From NCBI GenBank assembly GCA_903857685.1, contig CAIOFO010000010.1:26928-90927 (forward strand): DNA of 64,000 nt, written 5' to 3'. Shown here in pieces: positions 38,352 through 46,260 of this stretch. Source of the stretch: an uncultured Alphaproteobacteria bacterium (lineage in GTDB: Bacteria > Pseudomonadota > Alphaproteobacteria > Micropepsales > Micropepsaceae). The notes beneath the pieces were generated by a model. It searched no databases. It had not been told where the DNA came from and worked only from the letters and a program-made list of their open reading frames with translations. Each line of letters begins with the position of its first letter. Positions within the stretch are counted from its first letter, which is position 1. A program made the translations under genes and the position numbers.

Positions 38352-39593
38352 ATGGCCCTTGCCAGAATTTGCCGGTTTCTCGCCGCCGGAGCCGCATTTC
38401 TCGCATGCGGCATTGTTGCCCAGGCGCGCATCCTGCCTGTCTCGAGGACGCCCGAGGCCCCAAGAACCCGGCAGCAAGCGGCACCCGAATCCGATGCGCG
38501 GGCGCTGAGCGATCTGTATCTTCTCACCTGCTTTACGGCGCTGATGCAGGGCGGGGCGAACGCGGCGGAAAAGGCGTGCTCCCAGGCCATCGTCCTGGAT
38601 ACGGGAAAGACCGATGCCTTCGAATTGCGCGGCTATGCCTATCTCCTGCAACACCGCTTCGAACGGGCGGCAGCGGATTTTCAGGTAGTGCTCCGTTCCC
38701 GGCCCAGGGATGCCGACGACTTGGCCGGCTATGGCCGGGCCCTGAGCGGGATGGGCGAATTCGATGCCGCCGTAACGCAGTTCACCGCGGCGGTTGCGGC
38801 GGCGCCGCTGGATGTTCCCATCCGCAGCGGGCTGTGCTGGGCGCGCGGCGGCACGGGAAAGAACCTGGCGCGGGCGCTGGCCGACTGTGATGCGGCGATT
38901 CACCTGGACCCGCGATCCGCCACCGCCCTGAACAGCCGCGGCATGGTCGAATTGCGCATGACCCGCTTCGCCGCGGCGATCTCCGATTACACGGCGGCGC
39001 TGGCGGCCGATCCCCAGCAGCCTTCCGCCCATTTCGGCCGCGGGCTGGCGCATCTCTGGCTGGGGCAGCTTGCGGCAGGCAGCGGCGACATCGTTGCCGC
39101 GCGCAAATCCGATCCGGAAATCGACAGCATGTTTGTGACGTTGGGCGTGCTGCCGCAGCAATGCGGCGCCGCAGAGCCGCGTTGTCCCGCCGGCTTTCCC
39201 CCTTTGGGAACTGCGCCAAGCTATCAGCTCGTTTTGATGAAATACCCGGAAGAAAACGATCTTGCCGCCATCGAGACCGGGCGGCTCGAAATCATGGTGG
39301 ATCAGATGGCCCTGCTGCTGAAGCAGCCGATCCCGCACAGGGACGACAGGGCGGACTTGCATGCAGACATCACTGGCCGCCTGTCACTGACGATTGCGCG
39401 GTTCAATGGTCTGCTGCCGCTGGCCTGCCGTGTCCGGCAGCTTCCATCCAGGACTTGTGCCGCCTGGCATCCCGCCTGGCAGAATGCTCCCGCCATCAAT
39501 CCCATGGAGGCAGTGAATGACACATATCTCCATATCAGGCCGATTTGGGCGGCATTGTGCATCAACAACAGGAAAGCCTGCCGCATCGAATAA
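38352..39593 (+). CDS. Exported tetratricopeptide-repeat protein
   Basis: 413 residues with a signal-type N-terminus (LARICRFLAAGAAFLACGIVAQA, with a lipobox-like LACG) and at least four TPR units (AFELRGYAYLLQHRFERAAADFQ, GYGRALSGMGEFDAAVTQF, ALNSRGMVELRMTRFAAAISDY, HFGRGLAHLWLGQL). The last ~150 residues have no repeats and several cysteines. Probably a periplasmic or outer-membrane adaptor; partner unknown. AAGGAG precedes the ATG. Confidence 0.8.
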   Translation: MALARICRFLAAGAAFLACGIVAQARILPVSRTPEAPRTRQQAAPESDARALSDLYLLTCFTALMQGGANAAEKACSQAIVLDTGKTDAFELRGYAYLLQHRFERAAADFQVVLRSRPRDADDLAGYGRALSGMGEFDAAVTQFTAAVAAAPLDVPIRSGLCWARGGTGKNLARALADCDAAIHLDPRSATALNSRGMVELRMTRFAAAISDYTAALAADPQQPSAHFGRGLAHLWLGQLAAGSGDIVAARKSDPEIDSMFVTLGVLPQQCGAAEPRCPAGFPPLGTAPSYQLVLMKYPEENDLAAIETGRLEIMVDQMALLLKQPIPHRDDRADLHADITGRLSLTIARFNGLLPLACRVRQLPSRTCAAWHPAWQNAPAINPMEAVNDTYLHIRPIWAALCINNRKACRIE

Positions 39594-39594
39594 C

Positions 39595-39608
39595 TTGATC
39601 CGGATCAG
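39595..39608. promoter_or_regulatory. FNR/FixK box before the exporter operon
   Basis: TTGATCCGGATCAG, one base off the palindrome (final A to G). It lies two bases after the TPR stop codon and 34 before the HlyD-like start. Confidence 0.6.
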
Positions 39609-39642
39609 GGCGCCCGGGGCCCAGCACCGCTAGCCTGACAGC

Positions 39643-40647
39643 ATGATGTCCCGATTGATCTATGGCGTGGCCGGGGTGGCGATTCTTGCCCTTCTGGGCA
39701 TCGCCGCCTTCTATTACCTGCGGTCGCCCGCGCTGGATGCCCTGCATCCGCGTGTCGGCACCGCCGTCACGGCGGTCTATGCTAGCGGCACGGTGGAAGC
39801 CAGCGTGATGATGCCGGTGGCGCCACGCGTGGGCGGGCGGCTGGTGGCGCTGCTCGGCGACGAACATGATGCTGTGCGCAAGGGCCAGGTGCTGGCGCGG
39901 CTGGAATCCGACGACCTTGCGAGCAATATCGCCCAGCTCAAGGCCAATGCCGCCTTCGCCCGGACCGACATGGAACGGGATACCAGGCTGCTGCAGCAGG
40001 ACGCCATTGCCCGCCAAGTTTACGATCGCGCCGTCGCCACGGCGAACATGGCCGACGCCGCGGTCCGGCAGGCCCAGGCCCAGGCGCAATTCATGGTCCT
40101 GTCCGCGCCGGACGATTGCTCCGTCATCCAGCGCGACGGCGAAGTCGGCCAGTTCATCGCCGCGAACACGCCGCTGTTCTGGCTCTCCTGCCACGCCAGC
40201 CTGCGTGTCGCAGCCCAGGTGGACGAGGAGGATATCCCCCAGGTGCGGGTGGGCCAAAAAGTGCTGATCCGCGCCGATGCTTTTCCGGGGAAGATATTCG
40301 AGGCCCAGGTTACCGAGGTGACCCCGAAGGGCGACCCCGTGGGACGCAGCTATCGCGTCCGCATCAATCTGTCCAAGGACAGTCCGCTCCAAATCGGCAT
40401 GACCACGGAAGCCAACATCATCATCCATACCGACCAGAATGCGCTCTCGCTGCCGGCAAGCGCCGTGGCGGACGGCAAGGTCTGGAAAGTGACTGGCGGC
40501 CATGTCCAGCAAGAACCGGTGACATTGGGCGCCAAGAGCACCGACTGGGTCGAAGTCCTGAGCGGCGTGGTGCGCGATGATGTCATCCTGCGCGACGGCA
40601 GGGCCGTTCCGGCCGGCAATCTGCGGCTGACAATGGTTCAGCCATGA
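39643..40647 (+). CDS. HlyD/MacA-type periplasmic adaptor protein
   Basis: 334 residues: N-terminal membrane anchor (YGVAGVAILALLGIAAFYY), biotinyl-lipoyl halves around an alpha-helical hairpin (SDDLASNIAQLKANAAFARTDMERDTRLLQ) and beta-barrel/membrane-proximal domains. It should link the ABC transporter encoded next to an outer-membrane channel. The stop overlaps the permease start (ATGA). Confidence 0.88.
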   Translation: MMSRLIYGVAGVAILALLGIAAFYYLRSPALDALHPRVGTAVTAVYASGTVEASVMMPVAPRVGGRLVALLGDEHDAVRKGQVLARLESDDLASNIAQLKANAAFARTDMERDTRLLQQDAIARQVYDRAVATANMADAAVRQAQAQAQFMVLSAPDDCSVIQRDGEVGQFIAANTPLFWLSCHASLRVAAQVDEEDIPQVRVGQKVLIRADAFPGKIFEAQVTEVTPKGDPVGRSYRVRINLSKDSPLQIGMTTEANIIIHTDQNALSLPASAVADGKVWKVTGGHVQQEPVTLGAKSTDWVEVLSGVVRDDVILRDGRAVPAGNLRLTMVQP

Positions 40648-41942
40648 AGGGCGTTCTTGGCGGCATCGCGCTGAGGCACTTGCTGGCGCGCAAGCGCCAG
40701 ACGGCGGTTTCGCTGGCCGGAATTGTTCTGGGAGCCGCGTTTTTCCTGGGCATTTCCGCCATGATGCAGGGCTCGGAAACCGACTTTATTCACCGGCTGA
40801 TAGACAATTCTCCCCACATCACGATCGAAGACGAATATCGCAATCCCCACCTTCAACCAGTGACGCAGCTTTATCCGGGCGCCGTCATCCAGATGCACCG
40901 GGTCAAGCCGGAGACCGAAACGCGCGGCATTCGCAACTATCTCCAGGCGCTGGACTATGTCCGTGGAATTCCCGGCGTCACGGCGTCCGCTATGCTGCAG
41001 GGAACGGGACTGCTCTCCTTCGCAGGCAAGGATGAATCGCTGTCGCTCAACGGAATGATCCCGGCGGACATAAATTCCGTCTCCACCATCGGCAATTACA
41101 TGATTGACGGCAGCGTCGCCGACTTGGCGGCCAACCCGGACGGCATCATCATCGGCAAGGAGTTGGCGCGAATCCTGTCGCTGGAGCGCGGCGAGGCCAT
41201 CACCATCTCCGCCGCCACCGGGCAAACGCACAGTTTCAAGATCGTCGGCATTTTCTACACCGGCCGCGCCGCCTTCGATAAGGGCCAGGTCTTCCTTTCG
41301 CTCAAGCGGGTTCAGGCGCTTCTGAACCGGCCCAACCGCGCCAACGAGATCATCGTCAAACTGGCCGATCCCTATGCGGCCCAGGATATCGCCACGCGGA
41401 TCGAAAACGAGCTGCAGTACAAAAGCGTGTCCTGGCAGGAAGCCTCGGAAGACATTATGAGCACGCTCGCCCTGCGCAACATCATCATGTACAGCGTCGT
41501 CAGCGCCGTTTTGCTGGTGGCGGCATTCGGCATATATAATGTCATTTCGACGGTTGTAATCGAGAAGCGGCGCGATATCGCCATCTTGAAATCCATGGGT
41601 TTTCACGCCCGGAACATCCAGACCATTTTTCTCACCGAAGGGGTGATACTGGGGGCGCTGGGTTGCGCCTTTGGCCTGCCGCTGGGGGCCGTCATCATGA
41701 TGTCGCTGGGGCGCCTGAGCTTTCACTTTCCCGGCACCACGCAGCTACCCAGATGCCGATTGACTGGAGCTGGCAGCAATTCGCCATTGCGGGCGGATTT
41801 GCCTTCCTGGCGGCCATTGGGGCGGCCTGGTTGCCGGCCCGCAAGGCCGCGATGGTCCAGCCGGTGGAAATATTGCGGGGCGCCGGGGCATGACCGGCGT
41901 GCTGCTTCGCGCCAGTGGCCTCACCCGCATCCTGCCGGGTGA
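40644..41942 (+). CDS. ABC transporter permease (FtsX/MacB type), frameshifted near its end
   Basis: MacB/LolE-like permease: first span (VSLAGIVLGAAFFLGISAMM), a large periplasmic domain (50-270), then FtsX spans with RNIIMYSVVSAVLLVAAFGIYNVI and VIEKRRDIAILKSMGF. After FHFPGTT the frame switches to unrelated sequence and ends at 41942, 53 bases inside the next gene. The expected last helix and tail (IDWSWQQFAIAG...AAWLPARKAAMVQPVEILRG) is found in the -1 frame and stops at 41893, overlapping the ATPase start as ATGA. So a one-base loss near 41735-41755, real or from sequencing, breaks the gene. Confidence 0.85.
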   Translation: MKGVLGGIALRHLLARKRQTAVSLAGIVLGAAFFLGISAMMQGSETDFIHRLIDNSPHITIEDEYRNPHLQPVTQLYPGAVIQMHRVKPETETRGIRNYLQALDYVRGIPGVTASAMLQGTGLLSFAGKDESLSLNGMIPADINSVSTIGNYMIDGSVADLAANPDGIIIGKELARILSLERGEAITISAATGQTHSFKIVGIFYTGRAAFDKGQVFLSLKRVQALLNRPNRANEIIVKLADPYAAQDIATRIENELQYKSVSWQEASEDIMSTLALRNIIMYSVVSAVLLVAAFGIYNVISTVVIEKRRDIAILKSMGFHARNIQTIFLTEGVILGALGCAFGLPLGAVIMMSLGRLSFHFPGTTQLPRCRLTGAGSNSPLRADLPSWRPLGRPGCRPARPRWSSRWKYCGAPGHDRRAASRQWPHPHPAG

Positions 41943-42570
41943 GGTGTCCGTGACTTTGGTGCAGGACATCAGTCTTGACATCAAGTCCGGGGAATTTGTC
42001 GCCATCACCGGCCCCTCCGGCTCGGGCAAATCCTCGCTTCTCTATCTGCTGGGGCTGCTGGATCTGCCCAGCCGGGGCTCATTGTGGCTGGAGGGGGAAG
42101 AGACGTCCGGCTTCAAGGAAGACCAGCTGGCCGATATCCGCCTGTCGCGGCTGGGTTTTGTCTTTCAGGCCAATTTTCTGTTGCCGGAATTTACGGCGCT
42201 GGAAAATGTGATGCTGCCGATGCGGCAATTGGGACGCCTGAGCGGGACAGAGGCGCGAGACCGCGCCGCGGGACTTCTGGCCGATCTGGGTCTGGAAGGC
42301 CAGGCGAACCGCCTGCCGCATCAATTATCGGGCGGCCAAGCCCAGCGCGTCGCCATTGCCCGCGCGCTGGCCAACGATCCTCATGTGATCTTTGCAGATG
42401 AACCCACCGGCAATCTCGATACCGCCTCAAGCGCGGTGGTCCAGGGAATCCTGCGGGACCTGTCGCGCCAGAAAGGGCGTACGGTCATCGTGGTAACCCA
42501 TGATCCCGCATTCGCCGCCCAAGCCGACCGCATCATCCATATTGTGGACGGGCGCCTGGCGGCGGCCTAG
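41890..42570 (+). CDS. ABC transporter ATP-binding protein (MacB/LolD type)
   Basis: 226 residues: Walker A GPSGSGKSS, Q-loop VFQANFLLPEFTALENV, signature LSGGQAQRVAIARAL, Walker B VIFADEPTGNLD and the H-loop VTHDP. Drives the HlyD/FtsX exporter encoded upstream. Its 3' end overlaps the convergent cytochrome gene by four bases. Confidence 0.94.
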   Translation: MTGVLLRASGLTRILPGEVSVTLVQDISLDIKSGEFVAITGPSGSGKSSLLYLLGLLDLPSRGSLWLEGEETSGFKEDQLADIRLSRLGFVFQANFLLPEFTALENVMLPMRQLGRLSGTEARDRAAGLLADLGLEGQANRLPHQLSGGQAQRVAIARALANDPHVIFADEPTGNLDTASSAVVQGILRDLSRQKGRTVIVVTHDPAFAAQADRIIHIVDGRLAAA

Positions 42571-42899
42571 TTCGAATGGTGCGGATTGCGCAGGGTCAGA
42601 ATATACGCAGAGACATTCTGAATCTCTGTCCGGCTCAGCGTATAGTCGGGCATGCGCCCATGCGGCGTGCTCAATGTGGCGGCGAGCGACATGGCGGTCG
42701 TCGAAGTCATTTTCGCGATGGAAGGGAAAGAGGGCACCGCATCGTTGCCCATTTTGCGGTCCCGGGCATCAATCTGATGACATCCGCTGCACCAAGTCTG
42801 GGCAATCCGCCGTCCGGCCTCGATATCCTGCGCCTGCACCGCATTCGTCATGAAGATTGCGGCGGCGATGGTCCCGGTGCCGAGCGATCGAAAATGCAT
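42567..42899 (-). CDS. Small periplasmic cytochrome c
   Basis: 110 residues: signal peptide (GTIAAAIFMTNAVQAQ), one haem motif CSGCH, and a distal region with the candidate axial methionine in GRMPDYTLSRTEIQNVSAYI. Class I cytochrome. It lies 26 bases downstream of fixK on the same strand and may be co-transcribed with it. Confidence 0.87.
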   Translation of the reverse strand: MHFRSLGTGTIAAAIFMTNAVQAQDIEAGRRIAQTWCSGCHQIDARDRKMGNDAVPSFPSIAKMTSTTAMSLAATLSTPHGRMPDYTLSRTEIQNVSAYILTLRNPHHSN

Positions 42900-42925
42900 G
42901 GTCAGACTCCACCGTTATTTGAAAC

Positions 42926-43609
42926 TCAGGCGGCCAGATCTTCCAGCGCTTCGATCTTTTTCAGGCGCAACTCGCGGGTGTTGGAAAGGGCGATCATGCC
43001 CTGGCGCTCCAGCTGCGAAAGGCTGCGTGACACCGTCTCGATGGTCAGGCCCAGATAATCGGCGATGTCCTGGCGGGTCATGGCGAGGTTGACGGTACGC
43101 CCGTCCGCCGAATGCTCCGCCTGGCTGAGCAGGAAGGATGCCATTTTCTCGGCTGCGCCGCGCCGGCCCAGGAGCAGGGAATGGTTCTGGGCATTGGCAA
43201 GATTTTGCATGGCATACTGGAAAAGCTGGCGGGTGATTTTTTCGTCCTTCAGCGCCAGCGTCTCGATGCTGCGGCGGCGATAGGACACCAGGGTGCAGTC
43301 GCTCACGGCTTCGGCGCAAAGCAGGCGCTCGCCGCCCAGCTCCAGCCCGAACATTTCGCCGGCGACGTGAAAGGCCTCGATCTGGCGGCGGCCATCGCTG
43401 AGGAATTTGCAGACCCGGACGACGCCGGAAACCACCTTGAAGAAGGCCTCGGGCTCTTCCGCCTCGGCGAAGATTTCATGGCCTTCGGCGAATTGCACCA
43501 CTGTTCCGGAGGTGCTGAGGGGCTCGGAGCCGTCCTGGCTGGCCATCCACGCGGTACGCGCCTTGAGGGCTGCGGCATGCTGGCTGTTCACGGCCTGTAA
43601 TGCTGTCAT
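42926..43609 (-). CDS. fixK: Crp/Fnr-family regulator FixK
   Basis: 227 residues: cyclic-nucleotide-binding-fold N-terminal domain and a C-terminal HTH_Crp (MTRQDIADYLGLTIETVSRSLSQLERQG). The recognition helix has the E..SR pattern that reads TTGAT half-sites. The N-terminal cysteine cluster of FNR is missing, so it is the FixK class, activated through its transcription by FixJ rather than by its own iron-sulfur cluster. The ATG was chosen because GGAG lies six bases upstream of it; the frame also has a TTG four codons earlier. Confidence 0.9.
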   Translation of the reverse strand: MTALQAVNSQHAAALKARTAWMASQDGSEPLSTSGTVVQFAEGHEIFAEAEEPEAFFKVVSGVVRVCKFLSDGRRQIEAFHVAGEMFGLELGGERLLCAEAVSDCTLVSYRRRSIETLALKDEKITRQLFQYAMQNLANAQNHSLLLGRRGAAEKMASFLLSQAEHSADGRTVNLAMTRQDIADYLGLTIETVSRSLSQLERQGMIALSNTRELRLKKIEALEDLAA

Positions 43610-43668
43610 CGGTATCTCCAAAACCCGGTTGCAGCTCCTTTCTAGGGGGCCGGGATGGCTTAAAATAT

Positions 43669-43697
43669 TGGGTTTAGTACTAAGGGAATCTACGTAG
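43669..43697 (-). promoter_or_regulatory. Candidate FixJ-binding site before fixK
   Basis: On the fixK strand the sequence reads CTACGTAG (43690-43697) followed by ATTCCCTTAGTACTAA. This resembles the FixJ core GTA(A/C)GTAG with one mismatch and the T/A-rich tail of known fixK promoters. It lies 60-88 bases before the fixK start, the usual distance. Recalled from general knowledge, not compared with an alignment. Confidence 0.45.
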
Positions 43698-44738
43698 TCA
43701 GGCCGAAATGAGCACTTTCAGGGCCCTGGTTTCCCCCGCCCGGGCGAAGGTGTCATAGGCATCCAGAATATGATCCAGCGAGAAACGGTGGGTAATCAGG
43801 CTGGCGGGATTCAGCTTTTTGGAGGCGACCGCCCGCAGCAATATGTTGGTCGTCACCGTGTCCACCAGGCGGGTGGTGATGGTGATATTCTGCGACCATA
43901 ACCGCTCCAGATGCAGGTCCACCTTGCGGCCATGCACGCCGACATTGGCGATGGTGCCGCCGGGAGCGACGATGGCCTCGCAGACTTCGAACGTGGCGGG
44001 AATGCCCACGGCTTCGACCACCGTGTCCACGCCCACTCCGCCGGTCAGTTTCATGACTTCGGCCACCGGGTCCTGCTTGGCGCTGTTGATGGTGTCGGTG
44101 GCGCCGAAATGACGGGCCACTTCCAGGCGGTTATCGTCCAGGTCGATCATGATGATGCGGGAGGGCGAGAAAAACTGCGCCGTCAGCAGCGTTGCCAGTC
44201 CGATGGGGCCGGCGCCGACAATCGCCACGGTGCAGCCGGGATTTTCGATCTTGCCGTTGAGTACGCCGCACTCAAAGCCGGTGGGCAGGATGTCGCTCAG
44301 CATCACCAGCGCGTCTTCCTCCACCCCAGGCGGCAAGTGATAGAGGCTGGTGTCGGCGTGCGGGATGCGCACAAATTCGGCCTGTGTGCCGTCTATGCTG
44401 TTGCCCAGGATCCAGCCGCCGCTGGTGCAATGGGAATACATGCCGCGGCGGCAATATTCGCATTTGCCGCAGGACGAGATGCAGGAGATCAGCACGCGGT
44501 CTCCGGGCTTGAAGCTGGTGCAGGCCGCGCCAACCGTCTCCACCACGCCGATGCCCTCATGGCCCAGAATGCGTCCCGGCGTGCAGCTGGGAACATCGCC
44601 CTTGAGGATATGCAGGTCGGTGCCGCAGATCGTGGTCTTGACGATCTTCACAATGGCATCGTCGGCGGCTTGCAAAGCGGGCTTGGGACGGACCTGCAGC
44701 GCCTTCGCGCCGGGACCCAGATAAACCAATGCTTTCAT
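43698..44738 (-). CDS. Zinc-dependent alcohol dehydrogenase (threonine-dehydrogenase-like MDR)
   Basis: 346-residue medium-chain dehydrogenase: catalytic zinc region TTICGTDLHILKGD and GHEGIGVV, structural zinc CGKCEYCRRGMYSHC, and NAD-binding GAGPIGLAT with Asp in IIMIDLDDNRL favouring NAD(H). It can oxidise or, during fermentation, reduce small alcohols/aldehydes. A frame on this strand runs far upstream to 45665, but homology begins at MKALVYLG. It shares a divergent promoter region holding a FixK box. Confidence 0.9.
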   Translation of the reverse strand: MKALVYLGPGAKALQVRPKPALQAADDAIVKIVKTTICGTDLHILKGDVPSCTPGRILGHEGIGVVETVGAACTSFKPGDRVLISCISSCGKCEYCRRGMYSHCTSGGWILGNSIDGTQAEFVRIPHADTSLYHLPPGVEEDALVMLSDILPTGFECGVLNGKIENPGCTVAIVGAGPIGLATLLTAQFFSPSRIIMIDLDDNRLEVARHFGATDTINSAKQDPVAEVMKLTGGVGVDTVVEAVGIPATFEVCEAIVAPGGTIANVGVHGRKVDLHLERLWSQNITITTRLVDTVTTNILLRAVASKKLNPASLITHRFSLDHILDAYDTFARAGETRALKVLISA

Positions 44739-44792
44739 GTTGCGGCACCCTGTAAGCTTGTCCCGATTAAAGCCCTCTGGCCGCGCAAGTCC

Positions 44793-44806
44793 TTGACGCG
44801 GATCAA
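44793..44806. promoter_or_regulatory. FNR/FixK box, divergent (adh and receiver gene)
   Basis: TTGACGCGGATCAA: one base off the perfect palindrome and a full fit to the FixK consensus. It lies 54 bases before adh (minus) and 70 before the receiver gene (plus). Confidence 0.75.
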
Positions 44807-44828
44807 GCTTGCCGATGTTTCCACCGTA

Positions 44829-44842
44829 TTGCGCTCGATCAA
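44829..44842. promoter_or_regulatory. Second, weaker FixK-like site
   Basis: TTGCGCTCGATCAA fits TTG(A/C)-N6-(T/G)CAA; 36 bases centre to centre from the stronger box and 34 bases before the receiver gene. Confidence 0.45.
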
Positions 44843-44876
44843 GGAACAGGGCCGCGGGTACGGGCATACTGGTGGC

Positions 44877-45248
44877 ATGCTGAGCAGGAAAAACGTGATT
44901 ATTGTTGTCGACGACGACAAGGCGGTGCGGGAATCGCTCAAATTTTCCCTGCAGCTGGACGGCATGGATGTGCATGTCTGCGACAGCGCTGCCGCCCTGC
45001 TGGATTATCCGGGACTGTATGATGCCGCCTGTCTGGTTGTGGATTACCGCATGCCCGAAACGGACGGTTTTGCCCTGCGCGAAAAACTGGCGGCGCGCGG
45101 CGTTTCCGCGCCACAGATCCTGATGACGGCCCCGGTCAGCAGCGCGCTGCGCCACCGTGCCAAGGTGGCGGGCTTCTTCGCCATCCTGGAAAAGCCCCTG
45201 CTGGATGATGTGCTGCTGCGCAATGTCCGGGCGGCGATCGGGGATTGA
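44877..45248 (+). CDS. Stand-alone receiver-domain protein (FixT-like candidate)
   Basis: 123 residues that are only a receiver domain: acidic pocket DDD (12-14), Asp56 (VVDYRMPETDG), Thr84 and Lys106. All catalytic residues are intact but there is no output domain. It is a distant FixJ-receiver relative. It lies divergent from adh, next to fixK and behind FixK boxes, the same setting as FixT of Caulobacter, a FixK-induced single receiver that inhibits FixL. It has Cys35 and Cys52; I have not confirmed similarity to FixT beyond fold and context. A phosphate-sink or CheY-like role is the alternative. Confidence 0.82.
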   Translation: MLSRKNVIIVVDDDKAVRESLKFSLQLDGMDVHVCDSAAALLDYPGLYDAACLVVDYRMPETDGFALREKLAARGVSAPQILMTAPVSSALRHRAKVAGFFAILEKPLLDDVLLRNVRAAIGD

Positions 45249-45342
45249 CAGGTTCCGGCCAAATTTGCGGGTAGACATTGAACGGGACGGGATTTTACCG
45301 CCGCGAGCTGGTATTCTGGCGGCGCGATCAAGCGGGTGGCCG

Positions 45343-46260
45343 ATGACCAACATGTCCGATTCGCCTGCACGCCACGCCCAAATCATCGCGCGTTGCGCCG
45401 GGCTGAAACCGGCATTGACCGCAGTGGTGCATCCCTGTGACGCCCCCTCGCTGTCGGCCGCGGTTGAGGCGGCAAATGCGGGTTTGATCGTGCCGGTGCT
45501 GGTGGGGCCGCAAGCCAGGATTCGCGCCGTGGCGGCCGAAGCCGGGCTGGATATCGGCAAGTTCCGCCTTGTCGCCGTCCCGCAAAGCCATGCCGCGGCG
45601 GCCGAGGCCGTGGCGATGGCAGGGCGCGGCGAGGTCGAGACCCTGATGAAGGGCAGCCTGCACACCGATGAGCTGATGCGTGAAGTGGTGACGGGTATGG
45701 CGACCGGCCGCCGGATAAGCCATTGCTACCTGTTCGATGTCGCGGCCTATCCCCGGCCCCTGTTCATCACTGACGCCGCCATCAATATTTTCCCCAGCCT
45801 GTCCGACAAGCGCGACATCTGCCAGAACGCGATAGATTTCGCCATCGCCATGGGCTTGGCGCTGCCGAAGGTGGCGATCCTCTCGGCGGTGGAACTGGTA
45901 ACCGAAAAAATGCCCGCCACAATTGATGCCGCGGCGCTGTGCAAGATGGCCGAGCGCGGCCAGATCACCGGCGGTGTGCTGGACGGGCCGCTGGCCTTCG
46001 ACAATGCCATCAGCATGGAAGCGGCTCGGATCAAGGGCATTGTCTCAAAGGTGGCGGGTCAGGCCGATATCCTGCTGGTTCCCGACATCGAATCCGGCAA
46101 CATGCTTGCCAAGCAGCTGACATTCTTCGAGGGCGGAGACGGCGCGGGAATCGTCCTGGGCGCGCGGTTGCCCATCATCCTGACCAGCCGCGCCGATCCG
46201 GTATCGACAAGGCTGGCTTCCTGCGCCATCGCGCTGCTGCTGGTGCAGGCCCGGCGCTGA
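45343..46260 (+). CDS. pta: Phosphate acetyltransferase (PTA/PTB family)
   Basis: 305 residues of the short phosphate acetyl/butyryltransferase type, with LVGPQARIRAVAAEAG, LMKGSLHTDELMREV, LFITDAAINIFPS, ITGGVLDGPLAFDNAISMEAA and VPDIESGNMLAKQL. It interconverts acetyl-CoA and acetyl-phosphate. Its stop shares one base with the acetate kinase start, so the two form the Pta-AckA unit. Two closely spaced ATGs (45343, 45352) are possible starts. Confidence 0.92.
   Translation: MTNMSDSPARHAQIIARCAGLKPALTAVVHPCDAPSLSAAVEAANAGLIVPVLVGPQARIRAVAAEAGLDIGKFRLVAVPQSHAAAAEAVAMAGRGEVETLMKGSLHTDELMREVVTGMATGRRISHCYLFDVAAYPRPLFITDAAINIFPSLSDKRDICQNAIDFAIAMGLALPKVAILSAVELVTEKMPATIDAAALCKMAERGQITGGVLDGPLAFDNAISMEAARIKGIVSKVAGQADILLVPDIESGNMLAKQLTFFEGGDGAGIVLGARLPIILTSRADPVSTRLASCAIALLLVQARR

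Noticed and set aside
43911..44876. Plus-strand frame running into the receiver gene
   Set aside because: Antisense shadow of adh; receiver-domain homology begins at the ATG at 44877.
44739..45665. Long open frame extending the alcohol dehydrogenase upstream to 45665
   Set aside because: It is antisense to the receiver gene and pta, and homology starts only at the ATG at 44738.
45939..46259. N-terminal extension of acetate kinase inside pta
   Set aside because: It overlaps pta in another frame; the conserved LTLNAGSSSLK start lies just after the ATG at 46260.
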